A DNA stretch of 64,000 nt from Micromonospora endolithica. GTDB taxonomy: Bacteria > Actinomycetota > Actinomycetes > Mycobacteriales > Micromonosporaceae. The notes under the pieces were generated by a model. That model saw only the letters and a program-made list of their open reading frames with translations. It had not been told where the DNA came from and ran no database searches. Below are positions 51,604 to 60,698 of this stretch, one piece after another; the first letter of the stretch is position 1, and each line of letters begins with the position of its first letter. The translations under genes were made by a program, and so were the position numbers. Location: the NCBI RefSeq assembly GCF_003626595.1, contig NZ_RBAK01000001.1, forward strand, positions 868,001 through 932,000. The letters run 5' to 3'.

Positions 51604-52953
51604 CTAGAGCGACAGGTAGCGCTGCCGCTCGTACGGGGTGACCTCGCGCCGGTACTGCTCCCACTCGGCGCGCTTGTTGCGCAGGAAGAAGTCGAAGACG
51701 TGCTCCCCGAGCACCTCGGCGACCAGCTCCGAGCCGGCCATCACGTCGATCGCCTCGGCCAGGTTCTCCGGCAGCGGCTCGTACCCCATCGCCCGGCGCT
51801 CGGCGCTGGTCAGCGACCACACGTCGTCCTCGGCGCCCGGCGGCAGCTCGTAACCCTCCTCGATGCCCTTCAGGCCGGCGCCGAGCAGCACCGCGAAGGC
51901 CAGGTAGGGGTTGGCCGCCGAGTCCGGCGAGCGGACCTCGACCCGGGCCGAGTTCGGCTTGCCGTACGCGGGGACCCGCACCAGCGCCGACCGGTTCAGG
52001 TGACCCCAGCAGACGTACGCCGGGCTCTCGGTGACCCGGTCCGGCAGGGCCTGCGGGAACAGGCGCTTGTAGGAGTTGACCCACTGGTTGGTGACCGCGG
52101 TGTATTCCCGGGCGTGCACCAGCAGGCCGGCGATGAACGCCCGGGCCACCTTCGACAGCTTCATCGGGTCGCCCGCGTCGTGGAACGCGTTGCGCTCCCC
52201 CTCGAAGAGCGACAGGTGGGTGTGCATGCCGCTGCCCGGCTGGTCGGTGAAGGGCTTCGGCATGAAGCTGGCCTGCACGCCGGTGGAGAGCGACACCTCC
52301 TTGACCACGTGCCGGAAGGTCATGATGTTGTCGGCGGTGGTCAACGCGTCGGCGTAGCGCAGGTCGATCTCCTGCTGGCCGGGGGCGACCTCGTGGTGGC
52401 TGAACTCCACCGAGATGCCGATCCGTTCCAGCGCGAGCACGGCCTGGCGGCGGAAGTCGCGGGCCACCGCGTGGGTGGTGTGCTCGAAGTAGCCGCCGGT
52501 GTCCACCGGGGTCGGCACCGAGCCGTCCTGCGGGCCGTTCTCCAGCAGGAAGAACTCGATCTCCGGGTGGGTGTAGAAGGTGAAGCCCTTCTCGGCGGCC
52601 TTGGACAGCGCCCGGCGCAGCACGTGCCGGGGGTCGGCCCAGGACGGGCCGCCGTCGGGGAGCAGGATGTCGCAGAACATCCGGGCGCTCTCGCCGCTGA
52701 CCCCACCCTCGAACGGGAAGACCTGGAAGGTGGTCGGGTCCGGCATGGCCACCATGTCCGACTCGAAGACCCGGGCGAAGCCCTCGATGGCCGAGCCGTC
52801 GAAGCCGATGCCCTCCTCGAAGGCCGCCTCCAACTCGGCGGGGGCCACCGAGACGCTCTTGAGCGTGCCCAGCACATCGGTGAACCAGAGCCGGACGAAC
52901 CGGATGTCCCGCTCTTCCAGCGTACGGAGGACGAACTCCTGCTGACGGTCCAC
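51604..52953 (-). CDS. glnA2: Glutamine synthetase GlnA2-type
   Basis: 449-residue GSI-type ligase, strongly resembling mycobacterial GlnA2 in its start (DRQQEFVLRTLEERDIRFVRLWF) and end (RNKRAEWEQYR...YLSL). It has IGFDGSAIEGFAR, the metal Glu pair in HPEIEFFLLE, and MPKPFTDQPGSGMH. The adenylylation motif (LYDLPPEE in GlnA1) is absent; the equivalent region reads YELPPGAEDDVWSL, so GlnE control is not expected. GlnA2-like proteins may ligate glutamate to other amines, such as polyamines, rather than ammonia. GAGGAG lies five bases before the GTG start. In mycobacteria it is adjacent to glnE; here 11 kb lies between. Confidence 0.94.
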   Translation of the reverse strand: MDRQQEFVLRTLEERDIRFVRLWFTDVLGTLKSVSVAPAELEAAFEEGIGFDGSAIEGFARVFESDMVAMPDPTTFQVFPFEGGVSGESARMFCDILLPDGGPSWADPRHVLRRALSKAAEKGFTFYTHPEIEFFLLENGPQDGSVPTPVDTGGYFEHTTHAVARDFRRQAVLALERIGISVEFSHHEVAPGQQEIDLRYADALTTADNIMTFRHVVKEVSLSTGVQASFMPKPFTDQPGSGMHTHLSLFEGERNAFHDAGDPMKLSKVARAFIAGLLVHAREYTAVTNQWVNSYKRLFPQALPDRVTESPAYVCWGHLNRSALVRVPAYGKPNSARVEVRSPDSAANPYLAFAVLLGAGLKGIEEGYELPPGAEDDVWSLTSAERRAMGYEPLPENLAEAIDVMAGSELVAEVLGEHVFDFFLRNKRAEWEQYRREVTPYERQRYLSL

Positions 52954-53183
52954 TTCCACTCCTCGCGACACCTTGCCGACCTTGGTCCGGTTCTCCCGGC
53001 CTGACCGACCAGTTTCCACCGGGCCGGTTACGCCGACGTTACGCGACCGCCCGGCGCGCGTCCTGTCGTGTCCCGGGCTACGGGCCACCGCCGCCCGGGT
53101 GGTCCGGGCGGCGGGTTGACCGGTGGCGACCGTCTCCCGCCGGCCGCCGTGTCGACGATCGAGGGCTGGGGCAAGATGAGGAC

Positions 53184-54941
53184 ATGCCCACCCTGCGTCT
53201 CGCCCTGTGCCAGGTGAATCCGACGGTCGGCGACCTGACCGGCAACGCCGGACTGGTCCGGTCCTGGACCCGCCGCGCCGCCGACGCCGGTGCCCAGCTC
53301 GTCGCGTTCCCGGAGATGATGCTGACCGGCTACCCGGTCGAGGACCTGGTCTTCCGACGCTCCTTCGTGGCGGCGTCGAAGGCCGCGCTGACCCGGCTCG
53401 CCGCCGACCTGGCCGCGGACGGGCTGGGCGCGGTGCCGGTCCTGGTGGGTTACCTGGACGCCGACGGCCCGCCGCAGGTCAGCGGCGACGCCGAGCCCGG
53501 CCGGGGGGCCCGGAACGCGGCGGCCCTGCTGCACGGCGGCACCGTCGTGGCCACCTACTTCAAGCACCACCTGCCCAACTACGGGGTGTTCGACGAGGAC
53601 CGCTACTTCGTGCCCGGGGACATGCTCACCGTGGTCCGCCTCGGCGGGGTGGACGTGGCGCTGACCATCTGCGAGGACCTGTGGCAGGCCGGCGGCCCGT
53701 TCGCCGCCGCCCGGCAGGCGGGGGTCGGCCTGGTGCTCAACATCAACGGCTCGCCGTACGAGCTGAACAAGGACGACATCCGGCTCCCGCTGGTCCGCCG
53801 CCGGGCCGCCGAGGCCGGGGCCGCCATCGCCTACGTCAACATGACCGGCGGTCAGGACGAGCTGGTCTTCGAGGGCGACTCGATGATCGTCGGGGCGGAC
53901 GGTGAGCTGCTCGCCCGGGCCCCGCAGTTCGTCGAGCACCTGCTGGTGCACGACGTGGACCTGCCCGCCGCGTCGGCCGCCGGCGACACCGTCGACCTGG
54001 CCGACGGGCTGCGGGTGGTCCGCTCGGCGGTGCCGGGCGACCTGCCCGTCCCGGTCGGCCCGCCGGCCACCGGCGACGTGATGGAGCCGGTCGCCGACGA
54101 GGCCGAGGTGTGGCACGCGCTGGTGCTCGGGCTGCGCGACTACGTGGACAAGAACCGCTTTCCCTCGGTCGTGCTCGGCCTCTCCGGCGGCATCGACTCG
54201 GCCGTGGTGGCCGCCCTCGCCGTGGACGCGCTCGGCCCGCAGCGGGTGGTCGGCGTCTCGCTGCCCAGCCAGCATTCCTCGGAGCACTCCCGGGAGGATG
54301 CGGCCGACCTGGCCAAGCGCACCGGCCTGGACTACCGGGTCGAGCCGATCCAGCCGATGGTGGACACCTTCCTGGCCAACATGTCGCTCTCCGGGGTGGC
54401 GGTGGAGAACCTCCAGGCCCGGGTCCGCGGCGTCATCCTGATGGCCCTGTCGAACCAGGAGGGTCACCTGGTGCTGACCACCGGCAACAAGAGCGAGCTG
54501 GCGGTCGGCTACTCCACCCTCTACGGCGACTCGGTCGGCGGCTTCAACCCGGTGAAGGACGTCTGGAAGACGTTGATCTGGCGGCTGGCGAAGTGGCGCA
54601 ACACCGACGCCGCCCGGCGCGGCGAGCTGCCGCCGATCCCGGAGAACTCGATCGGCAAGCCCCCGTCGGCCGAGCTGAGCCCCGGCCAGCTGGACAGCGA
54701 CAGCCTGCCCGACTACGACGTGCTGGACCCGATCCTGATCGGTTACGTCGACGGCGACCTGGGCCGCGACGGCCTCGTCGAGTCCGGCCACGACCCAGCG
54801 GTGGTCGACCGGGTGCTGCGGATGGTGGATACCGCCGAGTACAAGCGCCGGCAGTCCGCGCCGGGCACGAAGATCTCCATGAAGGCGTTCGGGCGGGACC
54901 GGCGACTACCGATCACCAACCGCTGGCGCGAGGACGGCTGA
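53184..54941 (+). CDS. nadE: Glutamine-dependent NAD+ synthetase
   Basis: 585-residue two-domain enzyme converting deamido-NAD to NAD with glutamine as ammonia source. The N-terminal nitrilase-type amidase has its Glu-Lys-Cys triad at Glu44 ([10 protein letters not shown]), Lys127 (YFKHHLPN) and Cys163 (LTICEDLW). The C-terminal ATP-pyrophosphatase domain has the P-loop SGGIDSA at 334-340 and [16 protein letters not shown]. It is shorter than the 679-residue mycobacterial enzyme. CAAGAT six bases before the ATG and no ribosome site suggest a leaderless start. It is divergent from glnA2. Confidence 0.96.
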   Translation: MPTLRLALCQVNPTVGDLTGNAGLVRSWTRRAADAGAQLVAFPEMMLTGYPVEDLVFRRSFVAASKAALTRLAADLAADGLGAVPVLVGYLDADGPPQVSGDAEPGRGARNAAALLHGGTVVATYFKHHLPNYGVFDEDRYFVPGDMLTVVRLGGVDVALTICEDLWQAGGPFAAARQAGVGLVLNINGSPYELNKDDIRLPLVRRRAAEAGAAIAYVNMTGGQDELVFEGDSMIVGADGELLARAPQFVEHLLVHDVDLPAASAAGDTVDLADGLRVVRSAVPGDLPVPVGPPATGDVMEPVADEAEVWHALVLGLRDYVDKNRFPSVVLGLSGGIDSAVVAALAVDALGPQRVVGVSLPSQHSSEHSREDAADLAKRTGLDYRVEPIQPMVDTFLANMSLSGVAVENLQARVRGVILMALSNQEGHLVLTTGNKSELAVGYSTLYGDSVGGFNPVKDVWKTLIWRLAKWRNTDAARRGELPPIPENSIGKPPSAELSPGQLDSDSLPDYDVLDPILIGYVDGDLGRDGLVESGHDPAVVDRVLRMVDTAEYKRRQSAPGTKISMKAFGRDRRLPITNRWREDG

Positions 54942-55066
54942 CCGGCCGGCCCCGCGCCGCCGGGAGTGAAATCCTCCACTCCGCCCTGCCGTCACCGGGT
55001 CGACCGGTGCGACGATCGCGGCGGAACCCGGGGACCGCGTACGCGGCCTCGAGGAAGGAGAGAACC

Positions 55067-55912
55067 ATGGTGGAGTCCACCCCGTCCGAGGTGACCGCCC
55101 TCTACGGCGGCCCGGCCACCCGACGGGTACGCACCCGCGACCTGATCGCCGCCAAGGAGCGCGGCGAGAGGTGGTCGATGCTCACCTCGTACGACCAGTA
55201 CACGGCGACCATCTTCGACCAGGCCGGCATTCCGGTGCTGCTGGTCGGCGACTCGGCCGCGAACAACGTCTTCGGCTACGAGACGACCCTGCCGGTCACC
55301 GTGGACGAGCTGCTTCCCCTGGTCCGGGCCGTGGTACGGGCCACGAAGCACTCGCTGGTCGTCGGCGACATGCCGTTCGGCTCGTACGAGGAGGGCCGGA
55401 CGCAGGCGCTGCGCACCGCGGTGCGGTTCATGAAGGAGGGTGGCTGCCACGCGGTGAAGCTGGAGGGCGGCCGGCGTTGCGCCGACCAGATCGCCGCGAT
55501 CGTCGGCGCCGGCATCCCGGTGATGGCGCACATCGGCTTCACCCCGCAGAGCGAGCACACCCTGGGCGGCTACCGGGTGCAGGGGCGCGGCGACTCCGCC
55601 GAGGACGTGCTCGCCGACGCGCGGGCGGTGGCCGAGGCGGGCGCCTTCGCGGTGGTGCTGGAGATGGTGCCCGGCGAGGTCGCCAAGCGGATCACGCACG
55701 AGTTGGCGATCCCCACGGTGGGCATCGGCGCGGGACCGGACACCGACGCGCAGGTGCTGGTCTGGCAGGACATGGCCGGTCTACGCACCGGGAAGGCGCC
55801 GCGCTTCGTGAAGCGGTACGCCGACCTGGCCGGCGCGTTGACCGACGCGACCCGCCGCTTCGCCGACGAGGTCCGCGGCGGTGACTTCCCCACCGCCGAC
55901 CACACCTTCTGA
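55067..55912 (+). CDS. panB: 3-methyl-2-oxobutanoate hydroxymethyltransferase (ketopantoate)
   Basis: 281-residue TIM-barrel enzyme of pantothenate/CoA synthesis, adding a hydroxymethyl group from methylene-THF to 2-oxoisovalerate. The metal-binding Asp is in LLVGDSAAN and the substrate Lys in VKLEGG, with the catalytic Glu in VVLEMVPG and [17 protein letters not shown] near the end. GGAAGGAG gives a strong ribosome site. Gene order glnE-glnA2-panB is also found in mycobacteria. Confidence 0.96.
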   Translation: MVESTPSEVTALYGGPATRRVRTRDLIAAKERGERWSMLTSYDQYTATIFDQAGIPVLLVGDSAANNVFGYETTLPVTVDELLPLVRAVVRATKHSLVVGDMPFGSYEEGRTQALRTAVRFMKEGGCHAVKLEGGRRCADQIAAIVGAGIPVMAHIGFTPQSEHTLGGYRVQGRGDSAEDVLADARAVAEAGAFAVVLEMVPGEVAKRITHELAIPTVGIGAGPDTDAQVLVWQDMAGLRTGKAPRFVKRYADLAGALTDATRRFADEVRGGDFPTADHTF

Positions 55913-55916
55913 GGGG

Positions 55917-55969
55917 TAAGGAAGGGCCCCTTCCCAACGCCTGGCGTAGCGGAGGGGCCCCTTCTTCAC
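55917..55969. repeat. GGGCCC-centred repeat, copy 8
   Basis: TAAGGAAGGGCCCCTTCC, CAACGCCTGGCGTAGCGG, AGGGGCCCCTTCTTCAC. It starts 4 bases after the panB stop, in the convergent space before npdG, and is a probable terminator for panB. Confidence 0.87.
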
Positions 55970-56038
55970 ACCGCGGCACCGCACGCGAGCGGCCCGCGGA
56001 CACCGCACCGCGACGTGGCGCGGGGGTGGTGGGGCGGG

Positions 56039-56737
56039 TCAGAGGTCGGTGACGCGGATGCCGGCGTGGGCCTTGTAGCGCTTGTTGATGGCGATCAGGT
56101 TGGCGGTGAACGCCTCGATCTGGTGGGCGTTGCGCAGCCGCCCGGCGTAGATGCCACGCATGCCGGGGATGCGGGCGGCCAGCGCGCCGACCACGTCGAC
56201 CAGTTCCCGGTCCTCGGTGCAGATCAGCACGTCCAGGTCGATCCGCTCGATCTCCGGGTCGGCCAGCAGCGGGGCACTGACGTGGTTGAACGCGGCGCAC
56301 ACCCGCGAGTCGGGCAGCAGCGCGGCGGCCTGCTGGACGGCGCTGCCCTCCTCGACGCGCAGCGCGTACGGGCCCTGCTTGTCGAAGCCGAGCGGGTTCA
56401 CGCAGTCGACCACGATCTTGCCGGCCAGCGGCGCGGCGAGGGCGGCCACGGTCGCGGCGTGACCGTCCCACGGAACGGCGATGACGACCACGTCGCTGCG
56501 CCGGGCCACCTCGTCGTTGCCGGCACCGGTGACGCTGGCGCCGGTGGGTACCCCGGGCAGGGCGGCGATCTCCCGCGCCGACTCGGCGGCACGCTCGGCG
56601 GACCGGGATCCGATCAGCACCGTCTGGCCGGCCCGGGCGAACCGGTAGGCGAGACCCCGCCCCTGGTCACCGGTGCCACCGATGATGCCGACGGTGAGCC
56701 CGGAAACGTCGGGCAGCGTGCTCGCGTCGTATGCCAT
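56039..56737 (-). CDS. npdG: NADPH-dependent F420 reductase
   Basis: 232-residue Rossmann protein. The NADP-binding loop VGIIGGTGDQGRGLAYR is followed by IGSRSAERA, with Ser-Arg typical of NADP preference. VVIAVPWDGH and FNHVSAPLL are motifs of F420H2:NADP+ oxidoreductases. It would supply reduced F420 to enzymes such as the LLM oxidoreductase at 8046. The start has GAGGATGAG before the ATG. Confidence 0.92.
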   Translation of the reverse strand: MAYDASTLPDVSGLTVGIIGGTGDQGRGLAYRFARAGQTVLIGSRSAERAAESAREIAALPGVPTGASVTGAGNDEVARRSDVVVIAVPWDGHAATVAALAAPLAGKIVVDCVNPLGFDKQGPYALRVEEGSAVQQAAALLPDSRVCAAFNHVSAPLLADPEIERIDLDVLICTEDRELVDVVGALAARIPGMRGIYAGRLRNAHQIEAFTANLIAINKRYKAHAGIRVTDL

Positions 56738-56800
56738 GGGCTCATCCTCGCAAATCCGCCGCGCGCGCAGCAGCGACGGGCGCTGTGAGAAACCCCGCCG

Positions 56801-58243
56801 TCAGGCGCGTTCGAAGGCGACCGCCCGGGTGGTCGGGTCGGCGGTGACCAGGCGGACCCGGATCCGTTCGCCGAGCGGCAGGTCGCCGGAGCAGCGGGCC
56901 CGCACCGGGGGCTCGTCCAGCGCCACGGTGCCGCCGGGCTGCCGGCCCGGCCGGGCGCGCGGGGACGGCGGCGCGTCCACGTCCAGCACCGCCGCGTCGA
57001 AGACCTCACCGACGCGCTGTGCCAGCAGGACCGCCTCGGCCAGCTCGATCGCGCCCCGGGTGGCCGCCGACGCGGTCCGGTCGGTCGCGGCCATCGCCTC
57101 CGGCAGTTTCGGCAGCGCCGTGCGGGCCCAGTCGGGAACCTCCCGGCCGTCGTGCAGGGCCAGGCAGACCTCGGTCGCGTACCGGTCGGCCAGACGCCGC
57201 AACGGCGCCGTGACATGGGCGTACGCGGCCGCGACCCCGCCGTGCTCCGGCTGCTCCGGCACGGTGCCGTCGAAGGCGGTGTACGCGGCGCCGCGCATCA
57301 GTTCCGCCGCCTGGTCGACGAAGGCCGCCGCCCGGGGCTGCGACGGGTCCAGCCCGGCGAGGACGACACCGGGGCCGGCCCCGTCCGGCCAGTGCACGCC
57401 CAACGGGGCGGCGGCGGCGCGCAGCCGCTGCACCGCCTCCGGCCTGGGCGCGGGCATCGTGCGCAGCAGCCCGACCCGGCCGGCGAGCATGAGGTCGGCG
57501 GCGGCCATCCCGGTGAGCAGGGAGATCTGCGCGTTGTGCTCCTCCATCGGCACCGGCCCGCGCAGGACCAGCCGCCAGCCGTCGCCGACCGGTTCGACGT
57601 CCTGTTCGGGTAGCGGCAGGTTGATCGCGCCGCGACGCAGCCCCCGGGCGGTGAGCAGCGCACCGACCTCCGGCAGCAGGGCGATCGGCTCGGGCAGCCG
57701 GCCGGCGTCGGCGTCGGACTGGACCCCGACGTAGTCGAGTTGGGCGCGGCTGCGGACCAGCGCGCGCTCGACGTGCACGGCCACGGTCCCGCCGTCGGCG
57801 TCCAGGTCGATCGTCCACACCACCGCGGCCCGGTCGACGTCGGGCAGCAGGCTGGCCGCGCCCTCGCTGAGGTTCTCCGGGTGCAGCGGGACGTTCCCGT
57901 CGGGCAGGTAGACGGTCTGGCCGCGCCGCCAGGTCTCCTCCTCCAGCGCGCCACCGGGGCGGACGTGCGCGGCGACGTCGGCGATCGCGTACGTCACCCG
58001 GAAACCGCCGCCGGGACGGCGCGCGAGGTGCATCGCCTGGTCGAGGTCCCGCGAGCCGGCGGGGTCGACCGTGACGAACGGGACGTCGGTGCGGTCGGCC
58101 GCCGGCCGGGGCGGGGCGGCCGCCGCCTCGTCGGCCTCGCGGCGCGCGGCGGGCGGGAACGTCTCGGGCAGGTCCAGCTCGCGGCGGACCGCGCCGAAGT
58201 CGATGCGGGGGGCGAGGACGCGTCGGATCACCACGCCGCCCAT
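56801..58243 (-). CDS. RNB-domain ribonuclease (RNase II/R-like)
   Basis: 480-residue protein dominated by an RNB catalytic domain. VDPAGSRDLDQAMH has the acidic metal ligands (compare DPxxARDxDDA of RNase II), TYAIADVAAHV and HPENLSEGAASLLP follow, and DYVGVQSDADAG. HAYVTAPLRRLADRYA-type text near the C-terminal third is also typical. N-terminal cold-shock domains are missing, and the C-terminus is a short beta-rich, possibly S1-like segment. The ATG at 58243 is chosen as the beginning of VIRRVLAPRID; the frame stays open upstream only because of the low-complexity gene beyond it. Confidence 0.9.
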   Translation of the reverse strand: MGGVVIRRVLAPRIDFGAVRRELDLPETFPPAARREADEAAAAPPRPAADRTDVPFVTVDPAGSRDLDQAMHLARRPGGGFRVTYAIADVAAHVRPGGALEEETWRRGQTVYLPDGNVPLHPENLSEGAASLLPDVDRAAVVWTIDLDADGGTVAVHVERALVRSRAQLDYVGVQSDADAGRLPEPIALLPEVGALLTARGLRRGAINLPLPEQDVEPVGDGWRLVLRGPVPMEEHNAQISLLTGMAAADLMLAGRVGLLRTMPAPRPEAVQRLRAAAAPLGVHWPDGAGPGVVLAGLDPSQPRAAAFVDQAAELMRGAAYTAFDGTVPEQPEHGGVAAAYAHVTAPLRRLADRYATEVCLALHDGREVPDWARTALPKLPEAMAATDRTASAATRGAIELAEAVLLAQRVGEVFDAAVLDVDAPPSPRARPGRQPGGTVALDEPPVRARCSGDLPLGERIRVRLVTADPTTRAVAFERA

Positions 58244-58323
58244 CCTGACAGCGTGTCGGGTGATCCGCTCCCCGGCGACGCGCCGAACGGTGTACGCCGG
58301 CGCGTCGCGCGGGAGCGGTCGGG

Positions 58324-59139
58324 TCAGCCGGTGGCTCTGCGGGCGGTGGCCCGTACGCCCCGGGGTGCGGTGGCCCGGGCGGCGGCGACCGGCCGGGCCG
58401 CGGTCGCGCGGGAGGTGATCTTCTTCGCCGGGGCCTTCGCGGCGCTGGTCTTCGCGGGTGCCTTCTTGGCGGTGGCCTTGCGGGCCGTGGCGGTGGCGGT
58501 GGCCTTCCTCGCCGTCGCCTTCCTCGCCGGCGCCTTCTTCGCGGCGGCCGTGCCGCTGGGGCCGGTCGAGGCGGCCTTGCGGGCCGACGCCTTCGCGGGC
58601 GCCTTCTTCGCGGTCGTCTTCTTCGCCGCCGTGGTCTTCTTCGCCGCCGTGGTCTTCTTCGCGGCGGCGGCCTTCTGCGCCTCGGCCGTCTTCTTCGCGG
58701 CGTTCATGGCCTTCTCGGCCGCGGCGGTGGCCTTCTTCGCCGCGCTGTTGGCCGTCTTGGCCGCGGTCGAGGCCTGCCGGGCCGCGATGGTGGCCGTCGC
58801 CGCCGCCTTCTTCGCGGGTTCCGTCGCCGCGGTGGTCCTCTTCGCCGCCGACGCCTTCCGGCCGGCCGGCGCCTTCCTGGCCGTCGTCGTCCTCTTCGCG
58901 GCGGTGGTCTTCTTCGCCCCGGTCGTCTTCTTCGCCGGGGCGGTCTTCTTCGCCGTGGTGGTCTTCTTCGCGGGGGCGCGGCCCGCGCCGCCGGCCGCCT
59001 TGGCGGCCGGCGCCCGCTTGGCGGCCGTGGTGGAGGCGGTCGTCCGGGTGGCGCCCGCGGTCCGCGCCGCCGCGGCGGTCTTCGTCGCGGCGTTGCGTCG
59101 GGCGGCCGGGCGGGTGGTGGCCCGCTGTGCTTCGGCCAT
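58324..59139 (-). CDS. Histone H1-like Lys/Ala/Thr-rich protein
   Basis: 271-residue low-complexity protein, almost entirely Ala, Lys, Thr, Arg and Pro, with many AAKKTT, PAKK and ARKA repeats. There is no globular HU domain. AAGGAGGG lies six bases before the ATG, and codon positions are consistent with translation in this frame. Such tails bind DNA and compact nucleoids, as in the C-terminal part of mycobacterial HupB and streptomycete HupS, or in stand-alone bacterial H1 analogues. Sites for lysine acetylation abound. It lies 80 bp upstream of the RNB nuclease gene on the same strand. Confidence 0.85.
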   Translation of the reverse strand: MAEAQRATTRPAARRNAATKTAAAARTAGATRTTASTTAAKRAPAAKAAGGAGRAPAKKTTTAKKTAPAKKTTGAKKTTAAKRTTTARKAPAGRKASAAKRTTAATEPAKKAAATATIAARQASTAAKTANSAAKKATAAAEKAMNAAKKTAEAQKAAAAKKTTAAKKTTAAKKTTAKKAPAKASARKAASTGPSGTAAAKKAPARKATARKATATATARKATAKKAPAKTSAAKAPAKKITSRATAARPVAAARATAPRGVRATARRATG

Positions 59140-59220
59140 GTCGTTCCCTCCTTGGGGACGTGCTCTCGCGTGCCTCCTCGCGGAGCACGGAGTACCTCGA
59201 CGCGGGCCGTCCCGCGCCGC

Positions 59221-59424
59221 CTATCTGCCCTCCCCGGTCCAGCGGGCGTCCTCGGCGTCCCACGCCTCGTTCCGCTCCTGCACCTGCTGCAACGCGTTCT
59301 CCGCGTCCGCCGCCGAGGCGTACGGGCCGAGCACGTGCCGGGCTGGGCACACGTCGGCGTCGGTCTCGACCCGGTGGTGACGGGTGCACCAGTAGTAGTG
59401 GCCACCGCTTCCGCTGTCACTCAT
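59221..59424 (-). CDS. Small conserved protein (SPOR-like), 67 residues
   Basis: Begins MSDSGSGGHYYWCTRHHRVE and continues with a C-x(17)-C spacing and LGPYASAADAENALQQVQERNEAWD, a helical segment. This pattern is common in small actinobacterial proteins placed near nucleases or histone-like genes. The Cys/His set (WCTRHH and VCPARH) could bind zinc. The start chosen is the ATG at the conserved N-terminus; an upstream frame extension has no support. The function is unknown. Confidence 0.82.
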   Translation of the reverse strand: MSDSGSGGHYYWCTRHHRVETDADVCPARHVLGPYASAADAENALQQVQERNEAWDAEDARWTGEGR

Positions 59425-59631
59425 GCGCTCACTGTGCACCGGGACACGCCCGACCGCCACCGGAACACCGCAAGTCGCCGTCGCTCTCCACAGTAGATGT
59501 GCTGCCGGTCGCGGGGGCGGGAACGGTGAAAACAGGATGCATCCGCGGACAGGTGGACGCAGCGGAAACGGCAGCGGGTGACCGGATGGGAGTAGGCGGG
59601 CCGCTCCGGTGGCCCCGCATAGGATCGCCGG

Positions 59632-59910
59632 ATGGCGACTCCGGAGTACGTCCAACGGATGCGCCGGCACATCGGCACCGACCTGCGCTGGCTGCCCAGG
59701 GTCAGCGCCGTCGTCGGCAACGACGCGGGCGAACCGCGGCTCGGGTTGCGGGCCGACGACGGGCGCTGGTCGGTGGTCAGCGGCATCGCGTCCGCCCTCG
59801 GGGTCACCCAGCGGACGCTGGAGACCGGCCGGCCGTTGCCGGCCACGGCGGCCGGACCGGCCTGGTTCCCGCCGGCCGGCGCCGCCTGGTCCGAGTCGCC
59901 GGGAAACTGA
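59632..59910 (+). pseudogene. Remnant of a NUDIX hydrolase
   Basis: 92 codons. Residues 1-52 (MATPEYVQRMRRHIG, DLRWLPRVSAVVGNDAGE, RADDGRWSVVSGI) match the start of actinomycete NUDIX hydrolases, where the GILEPGE and REVxEExG NUDIX box should follow. Instead the frame passes into ALGVTQRTLETGRPLP and a Pro/Ala tail. The catalytic box is absent, so the product cannot be an active NUDIX enzyme. A TAGGAT box six bases before the ATG suggests it may still be transcribed. It ends one base before the next gene starts. Confidence 0.7.
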
Positions 59911-59911
59911 C

Positions 59912-60682
59912 GTGGACCCGGCGGTACGCGACTACCTCTCCGCGCTGGTGGCCACGGCCCGCGCGGTGCTCGGCGACGACCTCGTCGGGGCGTACGCGGC
60001 GGGGTCGGTGGCGCTGGACGCGTACCGGCCGGGGCGCAGCGACGTCGACGCGGCCCTGGTCTGCGCGGCGGCCCTCGACGACGGGTCCAAGCGGGCGCTG
60101 GTGGCCGGGCTGCGGCACGAGGCGCTGCCGTGTCCCGCGCGGGGCCTGGAACTGGTGGTCTACCGCCGGGAGGTGGCCCGCTCGGGCACCCCGGAGCCCG
60201 GCTTCGAGGTCGAGCTGAACACCGGGGCGCGGATGGCGTTCCGGGTCACCTGGTCGCCCGGGGAGCGGCCCGCCGGGGACGGACGCTTCTGGTACGGGCT
60301 GGACCGCAGCATCCTGCACCAGGGCGGGTACCGGCTGCTCGGCCCACCGGCGGCGGAGGCGTTCGCCGACCTGTCCCCCGCCGACCTGCGGACCCTGCTG
60401 GTCGACGCGCTGCGCTGGTGGCTGGACCGGCCCACGCCCGCCGGCGACGCGCCGGCCCCCGGCGCGGAGGACGCGGTGCTCGGCGCGGCCCGCGCGCTGG
60501 TCCGCCTCCGGCACGGTGTCTGGCTGCCGAAGGACGCCGCCGGGCGCCGGCTGGTGGCCGACGGCTGGCCCGCCGACCTGGTCGACCGGTCGATCGCGGC
60601 CCGGGCGGGCGGACCGCCGCCGAGCGGTCCGGCCGCCCGCGCCTTCCAGCGGCGCGTGCTGGCCGAGGTCGCCGCCGGCTGA
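59912..60682 (+). CDS. Aminoglycoside-adenylyltransferase-like nucleotidyltransferase
   Basis: 256-residue protein. The N-terminal nucleotidyltransferase core AAGSVALDAYRPGRSDVDAALV has the GS and DxD metal motif, and the helical DUF4111-type C-terminal domain (LRTLLVDALRWWLDRP) is as in ANT(9)/ANT(3'') enzymes. Whether it modifies an antibiotic is not shown by sequence; many soil homologs have no known substrate. GGGAAA is a weak ribosome site before the GTG start, one base after the NUDIX remnant. Confidence 0.82.
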   Translation: MDPAVRDYLSALVATARAVLGDDLVGAYAAGSVALDAYRPGRSDVDAALVCAAALDDGSKRALVAGLRHEALPCPARGLELVVYRREVARSGTPEPGFEVELNTGARMAFRVTWSPGERPAGDGRFWYGLDRSILHQGGYRLLGPPAAEAFADLSPADLRTLLVDALRWWLDRPTPAGDAPAPGAEDAVLGAARALVRLRHGVWLPKDAAGRRLVADGWPADLVDRSIAARAGGPPPSGPAARAFQRRVLAEVAAG

Positions 60683-60698
60683 CCGCGCCCCGACCGGT

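Noticed and set aside
57740..60218. 546- and 586-codon plus-strand frames opposite the histone-like and RNB genes, rich in FFAAV or SSPPW
   Set aside because: These are complements of the AAKKTT codon repeats. The minus-strand frame has the ribosome site and a sensible protein composition.
59912..60682. Aminoglycoside resistance gene
   Set aside because: The nucleotidyltransferase fold is clear but no residue pattern seen by eye proves aminoglycoside specificity, so no resistance symbol was given.
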